Shown: positions 35,227-44,376 of the stretch, in pieces | Position numbering within the stretch: position 1 is the stretch's first letter | Layout: every line of letters starts with the position of its first letter | From: CBFIGX01 sp965662265 | GTDB taxonomy: Bacteria; Bacteroidota; Bacteroidia; Flavobacteriales; UBA7430 | Assembly (NCBI GenBank): GCA_965662265.1 | Contig: CBFIGX010000002.1 | Location: forward strand, 1 to 64,000 | Direction of reading: 5' to 3' | Length of the DNA stretch: 64,000 nt | Program-made: the position numbers and the translations under genes | Notes under the pieces: generated by a model | Told to the model about the DNA's origin: nothing | The model's database searches: none | Seen by the model: only the letters and a program-made list of their open reading frames with translations

Positions 35227-35872
35227 AACAATTTCAGATCGCTTAAAGCAAATTAAAGATCAAGTGCCAGCCGAGGTTTGTTTGGTGGCAGTTTCAAAAA
35301 CGAAACCTAAATCATCTATCCTAGAGGCCTATACTTTCGGTCAACGGGTTTTTGGAGAAAATAAGGTGCAAGATTTAGTTGCTAAAGCTACTGAATTGCC
35401 TGATGATATCGAATGGCATATGATTGGTCACTTACAAAGCAACAAGGTGAAATATATAGCACCTTTTGTATCTCTAATACACGCTGTTGATTCAATGAAA
35501 TTAATTAATGAAATCAACAAGCGAGCCCTACAAAATAATAGAGTCATTGATGTTTTACTTCAAATTCATATTGCTCAAGAAAAGTCTAAATATGGACTAA
35601 AACCACATGAGGTAAATCAAATACTAGACGCATCAGAAAAGATGTCTCATGTGAAAATTGTAGGCTTAATGGGAATGGCTACCAATACATCGCAAACTGA
35701 AATTCAGAAAAGTGAGTTCAGACAACTAAAAAAAATTTACGATACACTTAATAGTCAAGGTTACAATCTTTCAATTCTTTCTATGGGTATGAGTGGTGAT
35801 TATAATATTGCTATCGAAGAAGGAAGCACAATGGTAAGGTTGGGATCTTCTATTTTTGGAAAAAGAAACTAA
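35216..35872 (+). CDS. YggS-family pyridoxal phosphate homeostasis protein
   Basis: A 218-residue single-domain PLP-binding TIM-barrel protein of the YggS/PROSC family, which buffers PLP and has no clear catalytic role. The PLP Lys lies in VCLVAVSKTKP; other landmarks are FGENKVQDL, WHMIGHLQSNKVKYI and the C-terminal SMGMSGDYNIAIEEGSTMVRLG. The ATG at 35216 is the family start and lies inside the end of the DUF1015 gene (11-base overlap), suggesting coupling. Confidence 0.93.
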   Translation: MKNKTISDRLKQIKDQVPAEVCLVAVSKTKPKSSILEAYTFGQRVFGENKVQDLVAKATELPDDIEWHMIGHLQSNKVKYIAPFVSLIHAVDSMKLINEINKRALQNNRVIDVLLQIHIAQEKSKYGLKPHEVNQILDASEKMSHVKIVGLMGMATNTSQTEIQKSEFRQLKKIYDTLNSQGYNLSILSMGMSGDYNIAIEEGSTMVRLGSSIFGKRN

Positions 35873-35902
35873 AAAAAACGCAGCTACAAGCCGCGTTTTT
35901 TT
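35873..35902 (+). terminator. Terminator between YggS and peroxiredoxin genes
   Basis: A stem AAAACGCAGC/GCCGCGTTTT (one mismatch) with loop TACAA and a T run, placed between two convergent genes. A and T tracts on both sides would let it act in both directions. Confidence 0.75.
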
Positions 35903-35916
35903 ATGAATTAAAGAAA

Positions 35917-36549
35917 TTAATGCTTTGAAAGGTAATCTGCAGCCCCTTCATGAGATTCTGTCATACCTTCTTTACCTTTTGACCAGTTGGCTGGGCATAC
36001 TTCGCCGTTTTCTTCATAGAAAGTAAGTGCGTCAACCATACGTAAAGCTTCGTCTACATTTCTTCCTAGTGGGAGGTTATTGACTACTTGGTGCTGAACA
36101 ATACCTTCTTTGTCAATTAAAAACAGTCCCCGATATGCAATTAATTCTGCATCTGCTTCTAGTTCATTATTTTCGTTAATGAAGTAGTCACCAGTAAGCA
36201 CATCGTAATTCTTTGCAATTGTTTTGTTAGTGTCGGCAACAATAGGATATGTAACGCCTTTAATACCACCGTCAGATTTCTCCATTTGTAACCAGCCCCA
36301 ATGAGACATCTCTGTGTCTGTAGAAACGGCAACTACTGCCGTGTTACGAGATTCAAATTCCGATAGTTTCTCTTGAAAAGCATGGAGCTCTGTAGGGCAA
36401 ACAAATGTAAAGTCTTTTGGATAGAAAAATAATATAACATTTTTCTTACCCTCGTATTGCTCTAATGAAAAGTTTTTTTCAACGGCGTCACCGTTAATTA
36501 CAGCTTTTGCCGAAAATTGTGGTGCTTTTTTTCCTACTAGTACAGCCAT
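35917..36549 (-). CDS. 2-Cys peroxiredoxin
   Basis: A 210-residue thiol peroxidase of the AhpC/Prx1 group. The peroxidatic Cys is in FTFVCPTELHAF with upstream LFFYPKDF, the resolving Cys in NGEVCPANW. The C terminus is extended (GMTESHEGAADYLSKH), as in Bacteroidota homologues. It detoxifies H2O2 and organic peroxides in the cytosol, usually reduced by thioredoxin or AhpF; no reductase is nearby. It is single, convergent with YggS, with a TATATTTG promoter 34 bases upstream. Confidence 0.95.
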   Translation of the reverse strand: MAVLVGKKAPQFSAKAVINGDAVEKNFSLEQYEGKKNVILFFYPKDFTFVCPTELHAFQEKLSEFESRNTAVVAVSTDTEMSHWGWLQMEKSDGGIKGVTYPIVADTNKTIAKNYDVLTGDYFINENNELEADAELIAYRGLFLIDKEGIVQHQVVNNLPLGRNVDEALRMVDALTFYEENGEVCPANWSKGKEGMTESHEGAADYLSKH

Positions 36550-36582
36550 TTTTTTTAGTTTAGATTTTTAAAATTTATTGTA

Positions 36583-36590
36583 CAAATATA
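36583..36590 (-). promoter_or_regulatory. -7 promoter element of the peroxiredoxin gene
   Basis: Minus-strand TATATTTG, exact TAnnTTTG, 33 bases before the ATG; leader about 27 nt. Confidence 0.55.
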
Positions 36591-36666
36591 CAAATGCTTT
36601 ATAAAAGTATATGTTATGAATTGTTAAATCATACCGATTGATAAATTTTAATTATTTACAGTAAAT

Positions 36667-37929
36667 ATGTTGTGCCACTATTGTATTTTTACAAAAAAAT
36701 TACCAGTGTTGGCATCAAAAATTTATGATATTATTGTTGTTGGGGGTGGTATTGTGGGCCTAGCAACAGCTTATAAGCTTCAAAAAAAACACCCTGATTT
36801 GTGTCTTGCAGTACTCGAAAAAGAAGATGTATTGGCTTTTCATCAAACAGGGCGAAACTCTGGTGTGATCCATTCTGGGCTCTATTATAGACCAGGGTCT
36901 TACAGAGCTAAAAATTGTGTAAATGGTCGTAAACAAATAGTTTCTTTTGCTAAAAAGCATCAAATTGATCATGATGTTTGTGGTAAAATTGTAGTGGCTA
37001 CTCACAATGAGGAATTATCTCGCTTAGAAGAGATAAGGCAGATAGGCATTGCAAATGGTCTAGAAGGTATAGAGTATCTTGATGCGGAGGGTATTAAAGC
37101 CAAAGAACCATATATTGAAGGTGTTAAAGCATTGTGGATTCCAGAGTCTGGTATAATCGACTTTAAGGCCGTCACTAACAAACTTGCAGAATGTATTAAA
37201 GTTATTAATCCTGAATCAGACATTATTACTGGCTGTAAAGTAAAATCTATATACAGAGGGGAGGTTTCTCGTTTAGAAACCTCAAAAGGCATGTATTCGT
37301 GTAGGAATACGGTGTTTTGTGCTGGCTTACATTCTGACCGCCTTGCACGCAAGGATAAGGTGTCTTCTGATATAAGAATTGTTGGTTTTAGAGGAGATTA
37401 TTATGACCTCACTAGACAAGGAATGAAAAAAATTAACAATCTAGTATATCCTGTACCTAATCCAGCTTTTCCTTTTCTAGGAGTTCATTTCACTCGAATG
37501 ACAGATGGAACTATAGAGTGTGGACCAAATGCAGTATTTACATTCAAAAGAGAGGGTTATGATAAAACAGATTTCAATCTTAAAGATACACTTGAAGCAC
37601 TAGCTTACAAGGGTACTTGGAAATTATTCTTTAAACATTGGAGATTTGGTTTGGATGAATACAAAAGAGCCTTTTCAAAACGATTATTTCTTAAACAACT
37701 TCAACGAATGTGCCCAAGTTTGACTATGGACGATATTAAACCAGGTCGATCAGGTGTGAGGGCTATGGCTTTGGGTCAGGATGGCGAAGTGTTCGATGAT
37801 TTTAAAATTGAATATCGCGATAAATCTATTCATATATTAAATGCGCCATCTCCTGCTGCAACAGCTTGTTTGGCTATTGGTGACGAGGTTACTCGATTAG
37901 CAGAACAACACTTTGGCTTAAGTGAATAA
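36667..37929 (+). CDS. lhgO: L-2-hydroxyglutarate oxidase (LhgO-like FAD enzyme)
   Basis: An FAD-dependent oxidoreductase of the DAO family that oxidises L-2-hydroxyglutarate to 2-oxoglutarate. It has the dinucleotide motif IIVVGGGIVGLATAYKL, then QTGRNSGVIHSGLYYRPGS typical of LhgO, and a C-terminal PGRSGVRAMALG and APSPAATACLAIGDEV. The 420-residue frame has an N-terminal stretch of about 15 residues beyond the usual start; a GTG at 36706 or TTG at 36709 would give a more typical N terminus, so the true start is uncertain. Single gene. Confidence 0.9.
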   Translation: MLCHYCIFTKKLPVLASKIYDIIVVGGGIVGLATAYKLQKKHPDLCLAVLEKEDVLAFHQTGRNSGVIHSGLYYRPGSYRAKNCVNGRKQIVSFAKKHQIDHDVCGKIVVATHNEELSRLEEIRQIGIANGLEGIEYLDAEGIKAKEPYIEGVKALWIPESGIIDFKAVTNKLAECIKVINPESDIITGCKVKSIYRGEVSRLETSKGMYSCRNTVFCAGLHSDRLARKDKVSSDIRIVGFRGDYYDLTRQGMKKINNLVYPVPNPAFPFLGVHFTRMTDGTIECGPNAVFTFKREGYDKTDFNLKDTLEALAYKGTWKLFFKHWRFGLDEYKRAFSKRLFLKQLQRMCPSLTMDDIKPGRSGVRAMALGQDGEVFDDFKIEYRDKSIHILNAPSPAATACLAIGDEVTRLAEQHFGLSE

Positions 37930-38014
37930 AACACTGATTAACAGAACATAAACTCATTTAGGGAGAGCTCATTATATTCCATCAATAAATTGTATTTTTA
38001 CTTTTTAATTAGTT

Positions 38015-40066
38015 ATGAACTATTGGACCACTCTATTATTTTGTGTCCTAAGCTTTAATGCTTCTGCACAAATTCATATAAACCGATGTCAATTTGATGA
38101 AACACATCGTGATTACTTCTATTCGCCAAGATATTTGCAAGACATAGAATTAGAACAGCAAACATTTCTTGATTTTTTGAACCAAAAAAAGACCAACGAA
38201 AATTACACCATACCAGTGGTTGTTCATATTGTTAAGAATCCCCAAGACACACTCATGTCTATAAGTGATGAAGATGTCTACCGACAGATAGAGATACTAA
38301 ACGAACGATTTAACCTTCTCAATGAAGACACACTTCAGGTACCAGACTTATTTAAACCTGATATAGGTAATCCGCAAATCGAATTTTGTTTAGCAACTGT
38401 TGATCCTCAAGGGTTTTTAACATCAGGTATTACAAGAACTAATACTGACGTGCTTAAATTTTCATCGATATCAGATAATATAAAACATAGCGATCAAGGT
38501 GGAGTGGATGCCTGGGATACAAATGCTTATTTGAACATTTGGGTAGGGAATATTTCCACCGGAGTTTTAGGATATGCCCATTTGCCAAATGCTAACGTTG
38601 ATGAAGATGAGCATGGTTTAGTTATTGGTTATTCTTATTTTGGCGAGACCAGTCATCCTCAATACGGAAACGGTAAAACTGCCGTACATGAGCTAGGGCA
38701 TTATCTTAACTTAAAGCATCCCTGGGGTCTTGGTAACTGCGATCAGAATAACGATTTTGTAGAGGATACACCTGCAAGTGAAAATGCTTATTCCGGAATT
38801 CCTGTTCATCCTCAAGAATCTTGTGGAACTGTAGATATGTTTATGAATTATATGGATTATGTTGATGATACCGCCATGGTTATGTTTAGTATAGGACAAG
38901 CGGATAGAATGCAATTTGCTCTTAACTATTATAGGGGAGGTTTGTTGGAATCCAATGGATGTGGCACACCTATTTTATATGCCAATCCTATTATTGCACA
39001 CAACAGTGCCAGTGGAATCTCAGATGCTTCCATAGATTTAAATTTAATCTCTGGAATAGCACCTTTTTCGGTTACTTGGTCACACGGACCTACCACACAA
39101 CTCATAGACAATCTAGATCCTGGGTCTTATTCAGCCACAATTACTGATGATGTAGGACAAACCCTAAGTTTAAATTTTGAAATTGGCTATCTCGGACAAC
39201 TAATCGATAGTGATAATTTTGAATCATACACAATAGATAGTTTATTGGAGGTACAGTCTGACACATGGCTTAGCTTTTGTGCTGATAGTTTTTCTGCAAA
39301 TTTAGAAAATATAGCAGCACCAGAAGGATCTCAGTACTTAGAAATTAATGCCGCCGATGGAAGCAACACTTTTGCACGTTATTATGATGATATTCAGCAA
39401 AACGCCTTTAATTTGTCCTTTCAATTATATATTCCTGATGCTAGAGCGGGCTACTATTCGATATATCACGATACCAATTGCACCGAACCTCAGTTAGCTT
39501 ATTCTGTACAATTTAATATTAATGGTTCAGGTTCCTTATTTGTTGCAAACGAAACGCATACTTTTAACTTTCCACAAAGCCAATGGTTTGAAGTTAGGCA
39601 GCTTGTAGATCTAGATAGAGACCTTGTAGAGCTCTTTATTGCAGGTCAAAAAATAATGGATTGGCCTTTTGAATGGACTACTACTGACACTGATGGGTCA
39701 GCTGATTTAGCCGCGCTGGTATTTAATTCTCAAATAGATACATTTGGCCTTGTTCATTATTTCGTAGATGATTATAAATTGAGTTTAACATCGAACTCAG
39801 AAGTTGGCACCACTAATCTTTCTGATATACCAACTTTTAAAGTTTACCCTAATCCTGCAAAAGACATGATATACATAAATGGCGGATCTCTAGAACCAGC
39901 TCATGTTATTCTTGTTAATTCAATCGGTCAAGTGATATGCCAATATGAGTGGGATGGTTTGTCCGTATTACCCATAAATATGATGCATTTTGATGATGGT
40001 TTTTATACTATTAGACTTAGTACTTCTACTGGTACTCATGCGCAACAATTTGTATTGATTAGATAG
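38015..40066 (+). CDS. Secreted M43-family metalloprotease with T9SS type A sorting domain
   Basis: An extracellular zinc protease of 683 residues: signal peptide ending SFNASAQ, propeptide-like N terminus, then an M43 domain with HELGHYLNLKHPWG and Met-turn MNYMDYVDD. After it come a SprB-type repeat (GISDASIDLNLISGIAPFSV, WSHGPTTQLIDNLDPGSYSA), a concanavalin-like domain (about 400-590) and the C-terminal type A domain VYPNPAKDMIYING with LVNSIGQVI. It is a paralogue of the 17472-19802 protease but with a canonical sorting domain. Confidence 0.92.
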   Translation: MNYWTTLLFCVLSFNASAQIHINRCQFDETHRDYFYSPRYLQDIELEQQTFLDFLNQKKTNENYTIPVVVHIVKNPQDTLMSISDEDVYRQIEILNERFNLLNEDTLQVPDLFKPDIGNPQIEFCLATVDPQGFLTSGITRTNTDVLKFSSISDNIKHSDQGGVDAWDTNAYLNIWVGNISTGVLGYAHLPNANVDEDEHGLVIGYSYFGETSHPQYGNGKTAVHELGHYLNLKHPWGLGNCDQNNDFVEDTPASENAYSGIPVHPQESCGTVDMFMNYMDYVDDTAMVMFSIGQADRMQFALNYYRGGLLESNGCGTPILYANPIIAHNSASGISDASIDLNLISGIAPFSVTWSHGPTTQLIDNLDPGSYSATITDDVGQTLSLNFEIGYLGQLIDSDNFESYTIDSLLEVQSDTWLSFCADSFSANLENIAAPEGSQYLEINAADGSNTFARYYDDIQQNAFNLSFQLYIPDARAGYYSIYHDTNCTEPQLAYSVQFNINGSGSLFVANETHTFNFPQSQWFEVRQLVDLDRDLVELFIAGQKIMDWPFEWTTTDTDGSADLAALVFNSQIDTFGLVHYFVDDYKLSLTSNSEVGTTNLSDIPTFKVYPNPAKDMIYINGGSLEPAHVILVNSIGQVICQYEWDGLSVLPINMMHFDDGFYTIRLSTSTGTHAQQFVLIR

Positions 40067-40110
40067 TTTTAAAGATACAGCTAAATCACTCTTTTTCTTT
40101 TTTTATACCC

Positions 40111-40749
40111 ATGAATAAAGCGCTAACTAAAAAACACCAAAATATATCGTTAGAAACCTGGCCAGTAATGGAGCATTTTTATACGATTCAGGGTGAAGGT
40201 TACTTCACAGGAGTTGCTTCCTATTTTATACGTTTAGGTGGTTGCGATATAGGATGTCCTTGGTGTGATGTTAAAGACAGCTGGCCTGCAGAAGCTCATG
40301 CGCAATATACTCTTTCCACAATGGTACAATGGGTGCGAGATAGTAATTGTAAAAAACTAGTAATTACTGGTGGAGAACCACTTACTTATAACCTTGATTT
40401 ACTGTGTGAGGCTATGCATAATATTGGTGTAGATTGTCATATCGAAACTTCAGGTGCTTTTCCATATTCTGGTTCTTGGCAATGGTTTACTCTGTCTCCA
40501 AAAAAAAGAATGCTTCCAAAAGAAGAAAATTATCAAAAAGCACACGAACTCAAAATCATAATTGCTCGTCTTAACGATTTTAAATTTGCAGAATCTCAGG
40601 CATCTAAAGTCACTCCTAAATGCAAGCTTTATCTTCAGCCTGAATGGTCTAAAGAAAAAGAAATGCTACCTGAAATAATTGCCTATATTAAGACTAACCC
40701 AAAGTGGAGAATTTCTCTACAAACCCATAAATACATGTCTATTCCATAG
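40111..40749 (+). CDS. queE: 7-carboxy-7-deazaguanine synthase
   Basis: A radical-SAM enzyme of queuosine/preQ0 synthesis, making 7-carboxy-7-deazaguanine. The 212-residue protein has FYTIQGEGYFTGVASYFIRLGG near the start (split here: FYTIQGEGYF, then FIRLGG), the cluster motif CDIGCPWC (CxxxCxxC), VITGGEPL and IETSGAFP. Length fits Bacteroidota QueE. It is followed after 1 base by the PorE-like gene, so queE, PorE-like and HMG-CoA lyase form one operon. Confidence 0.93.
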   Translation: MNKALTKKHQNISLETWPVMEHFYTIQGEGYFTGVASYFIRLGGCDIGCPWCDVKDSWPAEAHAQYTLSTMVQWVRDSNCKKLVITGGEPLTYNLDLLCEAMHNIGVDCHIETSGAFPYSGSWQWFTLSPKKRMLPKEENYQKAHELKIIIARLNDFKFAESQASKVTPKCKLYLQPEWSKEKEMLPEIIAYIKTNPKWRISLQTHKYMSIP

Positions 40750-40750
40750 T

Positions 40751-42643
40751 ATGAGGCCACTCATTTTTATATTCTTTCTTAGCCTCTCTTGTATCGCTCA
40801 AGAAACAACAAGTTCTCGTAAGGCAGCAAAGGCATATCGAGATGCTAAATCTGCAGTGGCTATTCAGGATTTTGTTACTGCTAGAACACAACTTAAGACG
40901 GCTTTAATTTATGACGAAAACTTTGTAGAGGCATGGATTTTACTTGGTGATGTAAATATTGCTGCAGGCGACAAGAAAAGTGGTATAGATGCTTATAGAA
41001 CCTCAATACCTTTAGCGCCCCGATTTTCTTTACCAATGTATTATCGACTAGCTATGGCTGAACATGCAATAGGTGACTATTCTGAAGCTTTGCAACACAT
41101 TAGAAAATATCTTACTTCAAAAAAAAGTGCAGAAACTCATCGAAAAAAAGCATTAGCGTTAAAACGTTCTTGCGAATTTTCTATATCTGCTATCAAAAAT
41201 CCGGTGAGCTTTGATCCTATTAACCTAGGACCTTCAATAAATACAGATGCTGATGAGTACTTACCGGCACTTTCTGCAGATGGAAGTACTCTTATTTTTA
41301 CTCGCAGTAAAAAAGAACTAGGGCATAGGAATGAAGATTTTTATATATCGTACCACAACACAGATGATTGGGAGTTAGCCAAAGATCTCGGAAGCCCTAT
41401 TAATACAGCTCAAAATGAAGGTGCGCAATGTATCACTGCTGATGGTAACACCATATACTTTACTGCTTGCTCTCGAGCTGATTCCTATGGTAGATGTGAT
41501 ATTTATCAATCTACTCGTATAGATGACAACTGGTCTGAGCCAGTTAATTTAGGACCCAATGTGAATACTGATAATTGGGAGTCACAGCCAGCTATCTCTG
41601 CCGATGGAAGACAGTTGTTTTTTGTGTCTAATAGATCAGGAGGAATTGGTGGAAAAGATATTTGGGTATCTTATAAAACTGATAAAGGTTCATGGACACA
41701 AGCAAAAAACTTAGGTAAGGATATCAACACTAAAAAAGATGATATTTCTCCATTTTTGCATTGGGATAATCAAACGCTATATTTTTCATCTAAAGGTTAT
41801 GTAGGAATGGGAGGATTTGATATTTTTTTAGCTCGTTTAGATGCATCGGGACATTGGGGGAAAGTTAAAAATATTGGTTATCCTATAAATTCTCCTGCCG
41901 ATGAGAATTCACTTATTGTTGCTAAAGATGGGAGAACTGCATACTTTGCATCATCTCACTTTAACACCAACAGAAGTGATCTAGACTTATATACTTTCGA
42001 CTTACCTTTAGAAAGCAGAGCTCGTGAGGTGGCTTATCTTCAGGGGTACGTTAGCGATGCCAATACTGGTAAACGCTTGGCTGCTACCATAGATATAGTC
42101 GATCTAGTATCTGGTAGAGCATATAAGAGTTCACAGGCAAACCTTGATGGCGAATATATACTTTGTTTACCTTCCAATACCAATTACGCTTTAACGGTAT
42201 CTAAAGAGGGTTATCTCTTTTACTCTGAACATATTACCTTAGACAAAGAGGGGACTATTTCTACAAAAAACTTCATCTTACAGAAATTAAATATCGGCGA
42301 ATTAGTACGTCTAGACAATATATTTTTTGAACACAATGAAGCTACTCTTAAAGAATCTTCCCTAATAGAGCTTAATAAAATAATCCAATTTATGGATAAT
42401 CACCCGCTGTTAACTATTGAGTTGGGAGGACATACAGATAATATTGGTTCTAAATCATATAACCTAAACCTATCTGAGCACCGTGCTCAATCAGTTAAAG
42501 AAGCTTTAGTGTTAAGAGGCGTAAATGCAAATAGAATTCAAATAAAAGGTTACGGAATGTCAAGTCCTTTAAATGACAACCTTACTTTTCATGATCGAGC
42601 TCAAAACAGACGAACAGAACTCAAAATAATTAGCATAGAATGA
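40751..42643 (+). CDS. PorE-like OmpA-family protein (T9SS-associated)
   Basis: A 630-residue envelope protein. In order: signal peptide (MRPLIFIFFLSLSCIAQ, Cys not in a canonical lipobox), a TPR region (about 20-140), PD40/WD40-like propeller blades (LPALSADGSTLIFTRSK, QCITADGNTIYFTAC, PAISADGRQLFFVSN), a carboxypeptidase-regulatory-like domain (LQGYVSDANTGKRLAATI) and a C-terminal OmpA domain with ELGGHTDNIGSKSYN and AQNRRTELKI. This TPR-propeller-CRD-OmpA order is that of PorE, which links the T9SS to peptidoglycan in Porphyromonas. The start follows queE by 1 base; it overlaps the next gene by 4 bases. Confidence 0.88.
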   Translation: MRPLIFIFFLSLSCIAQETTSSRKAAKAYRDAKSAVAIQDFVTARTQLKTALIYDENFVEAWILLGDVNIAAGDKKSGIDAYRTSIPLAPRFSLPMYYRLAMAEHAIGDYSEALQHIRKYLTSKKSAETHRKKALALKRSCEFSISAIKNPVSFDPINLGPSINTDADEYLPALSADGSTLIFTRSKKELGHRNEDFYISYHNTDDWELAKDLGSPINTAQNEGAQCITADGNTIYFTACSRADSYGRCDIYQSTRIDDNWSEPVNLGPNVNTDNWESQPAISADGRQLFFVSNRSGGIGGKDIWVSYKTDKGSWTQAKNLGKDINTKKDDISPFLHWDNQTLYFSSKGYVGMGGFDIFLARLDASGHWGKVKNIGYPINSPADENSLIVAKDGRTAYFASSHFNTNRSDLDLYTFDLPLESRAREVAYLQGYVSDANTGKRLAATIDIVDLVSGRAYKSSQANLDGEYILCLPSNTNYALTVSKEGYLFYSEHITLDKEGTISTKNFILQKLNIGELVRLDNIFFEHNEATLKESSLIELNKIIQFMDNHPLLTIELGGHTDNIGSKSYNLNLSEHRAQSVKEALVLRGVNANRIQIKGYGMSSPLNDNLTFHDRAQNRRTELKIISIE

Positions 42644-43491
42644 TAGATATCGTTGAATGTCCTAGAGATGCCATGCAAGGCATGAATGAGTTTATTCCAA
42701 CGAAACTCAAAGCGGAGTATATTAACAGTCTTTTGAAAGTGGGCTTCCATACTATTGACTTTGGTTCTTTTGTTTCACCGAAGGCTATACCACAGCTTAA
42801 AGATACAGCTGAAGTACTTTCTATGCTAAATTTAGAACAAAGTAATTCTAAACTACTAGCTATAGTTGCAAATATTAGAGGTGCTGAAGAGGCACTACTA
42901 TTTGAACAAATATCGTATTTGGGATATCCCTTTTCTGTGTCAGAAACCTTTCAGAGACTAAATACCAATAGTTCTATTGATGGATCACTCATACTTGTAG
43001 ACAAGATGCAAAACATGGTATCAAAGAATAATAAATCACTAGTGGTTTATCTATCTATGGCATTTGGTAATCCTTATGATGAATATTGGCATCCTGATAT
43101 TGTCTCTAAGTGGTCAGAAGTTTTAGTTGGAATGGGGGTAAAGGTAATTGCCTTGTCAGATACTATTGGTGTTTCATCAGAAAAAAATATTACACCATTG
43201 TTTTCTCAATTAATACCAATGTTCAAACAGGTTACTTTCGGGGCTCATTTGCACACGCACCCCAAAACATGGAAAGAAAAAGTCCAAGCTGCCTATGAGG
43301 CTGGATGTACTCGATTTGATGCTGCGATTCAAGGCTTTGGAGGTTGTCCAATGGCCAATGATAAGCTTACGGGCAATCTTCCAACGGAGAAGTTAATTTC
43401 TTTTTTAAATGAGCAAAAAGAAATTACGACAACTAACGCATTAGCCTTTGAAGTAGCCTATAATAAAGCTTATGAGGTATTTCGTAAATAA
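42640..43491 (+). CDS. Hydroxymethylglutaryl-CoA lyase
   Basis: This aldolase-type TIM-barrel enzyme splits HMG-CoA to acetyl-CoA and acetoacetate, ending leucine catabolism. The 283-residue protein has IVECPRDAMQG at the N terminus, VGFHTIDFGSFVSPKAIPQL, a metal-site HLHTH and the signature GFGGCPMANDKLTGNLPTE carrying the catalytic Cys. Its ATG overlaps the PorE-like stop (ATGA). No other leucine-degradation gene is in the window. Confidence 0.92.
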   Translation: MIDIVECPRDAMQGMNEFIPTKLKAEYINSLLKVGFHTIDFGSFVSPKAIPQLKDTAEVLSMLNLEQSNSKLLAIVANIRGAEEALLFEQISYLGYPFSVSETFQRLNTNSSIDGSLILVDKMQNMVSKNNKSLVVYLSMAFGNPYDEYWHPDIVSKWSEVLVGMGVKVIALSDTIGVSSEKNITPLFSQLIPMFKQVTFGAHLHTHPKTWKEKVQAAYEAGCTRFDAAIQGFGGCPMANDKLTGNLPTEKLISFLNEQKEITTTNALAFEVAYNKAYEVFRK

Positions 43492-43619
43492 GTTTTATTT
43501 TTTTAACTGTTATGGCCCGAAGAGTTATTAGGTTTACTTGGCTTGAATAGTAGTTGTTATAATTATACATTCGAATTACTTTATCGAAATCAACTTCTCA
43601 TGTGTTTGTATATATATTG

Positions 43620-43627
43620 TATGTTTG
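43620..43627 (+). promoter_or_regulatory. -7 promoter element of rlmB, directly at the start codon
   Basis: TATGTTTG matches TAnnTTTG and is followed by TGAT and then the ATG at 43632. This fixes the start at 43632 rather than the in-frame ATG at 43602, and predicts a leaderless transcript. Confidence 0.65.
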
Positions 43628-43631
43628 TGAT

Positions 43632-44375
43632 ATGAAGAAAAATAAGAGTTTAGAGGTGTTTGGCTTACATCCAGTTATGGAGGCTATAAAGTCTGGTAAA
43701 GAATTTGACAAAATTTTTATGCAAAAAGGACTTACTGGCGAATTGGCTATGGCCTTACGTGCTTTACTCAAAGAACATCATATGGTTTTTAAAGCAGTTC
43801 CTGTTGAGAAATTGAACAGATTAACACGTAAAAACCATCAAGGTGTATTTGGCTTTATCTCACCAGTAAACTTCTATAGCTTAGGAGATGTACTTATGCG
43901 TAGTTATGAAGAAGGTAAATCACCATTATTGTTGTTGTTAGATCGTGTTACTGATGTTAGAAATTTTGGAGCTATTGCCCGGACTGCAGAATGTTGCGGA
44001 GTAGATGCAATCATTTTACCTAAAGTTGGTGGAGCACAAATTAATGCAGATGCCATGAAAACTTCTGCTGGAGCACTTATGAATATTCCTATTTGTAGGG
44101 AACAGAATTTAGTACATAGTTTGCAATATCTTAAAAAAAGCGGTTTGAGGGTAGTTGTATGCACTGAGCAAACTAAATCACAACTTTATGAGGAGGCATT
44201 TATTGACCCTACAGTTATTGTTATGGGATCTGAAGAAGACGGAGTGTCCGAGTCTATCCTTAACCTTGCAGATGCAAGAGTTCGCATTCCTATGTTCGGA
44301 AAAACCGAATCGTTAAATGTTTCTGTAGCTTGTGGAGTGGTGCTTTATGAGACTGTTCGACAGAGGCGAAGTTAA
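43632..44375 (+). CDS. rlmB: 23S rRNA 2'-O-methyltransferase RlmB (TrmH family)
   Basis: A SPOUT methyltransferase of 247 residues, expected to methylate G2251 of 23S rRNA. An N-terminal substrate-binding domain (EVFGLHPVMEAIKSG) is followed by the catalytic domain with LLLLDRVTDVRNFGAIARTAE, the VIVMGSEEDGVS motif and RIPMFGKTESLNVSVA. The family start MKKNKSLEVFG lies at 43632. It is convergent with the nitric oxide synthase gene, with only 1 base between stop codons and no terminator. Confidence 0.93.
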   Translation: MKKNKSLEVFGLHPVMEAIKSGKEFDKIFMQKGLTGELAMALRALLKEHHMVFKAVPVEKLNRLTRKNHQGVFGFISPVNFYSLGDVLMRSYEEGKSPLLLLLDRVTDVRNFGAIARTAECCGVDAIILPKVGGAQINADAMKTSAGALMNIPICREQNLVHSLQYLKKSGLRVVVCTEQTKSQLYEEAFIDPTVIVMGSEEDGVSESILNLADARVRIPMFGKTESLNVSVACGVVLYETVRQRRS

Positions 44376-44376
44376 T

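Noticed and set aside
37002..37352. Minus-strand open frame of 116 codons inside lhgO
   Set aside because: It is fully antisense to a clear FAD enzyme gene, has no family similarity and no promoter; similar antisense frames in other genes were left out for the same reason.
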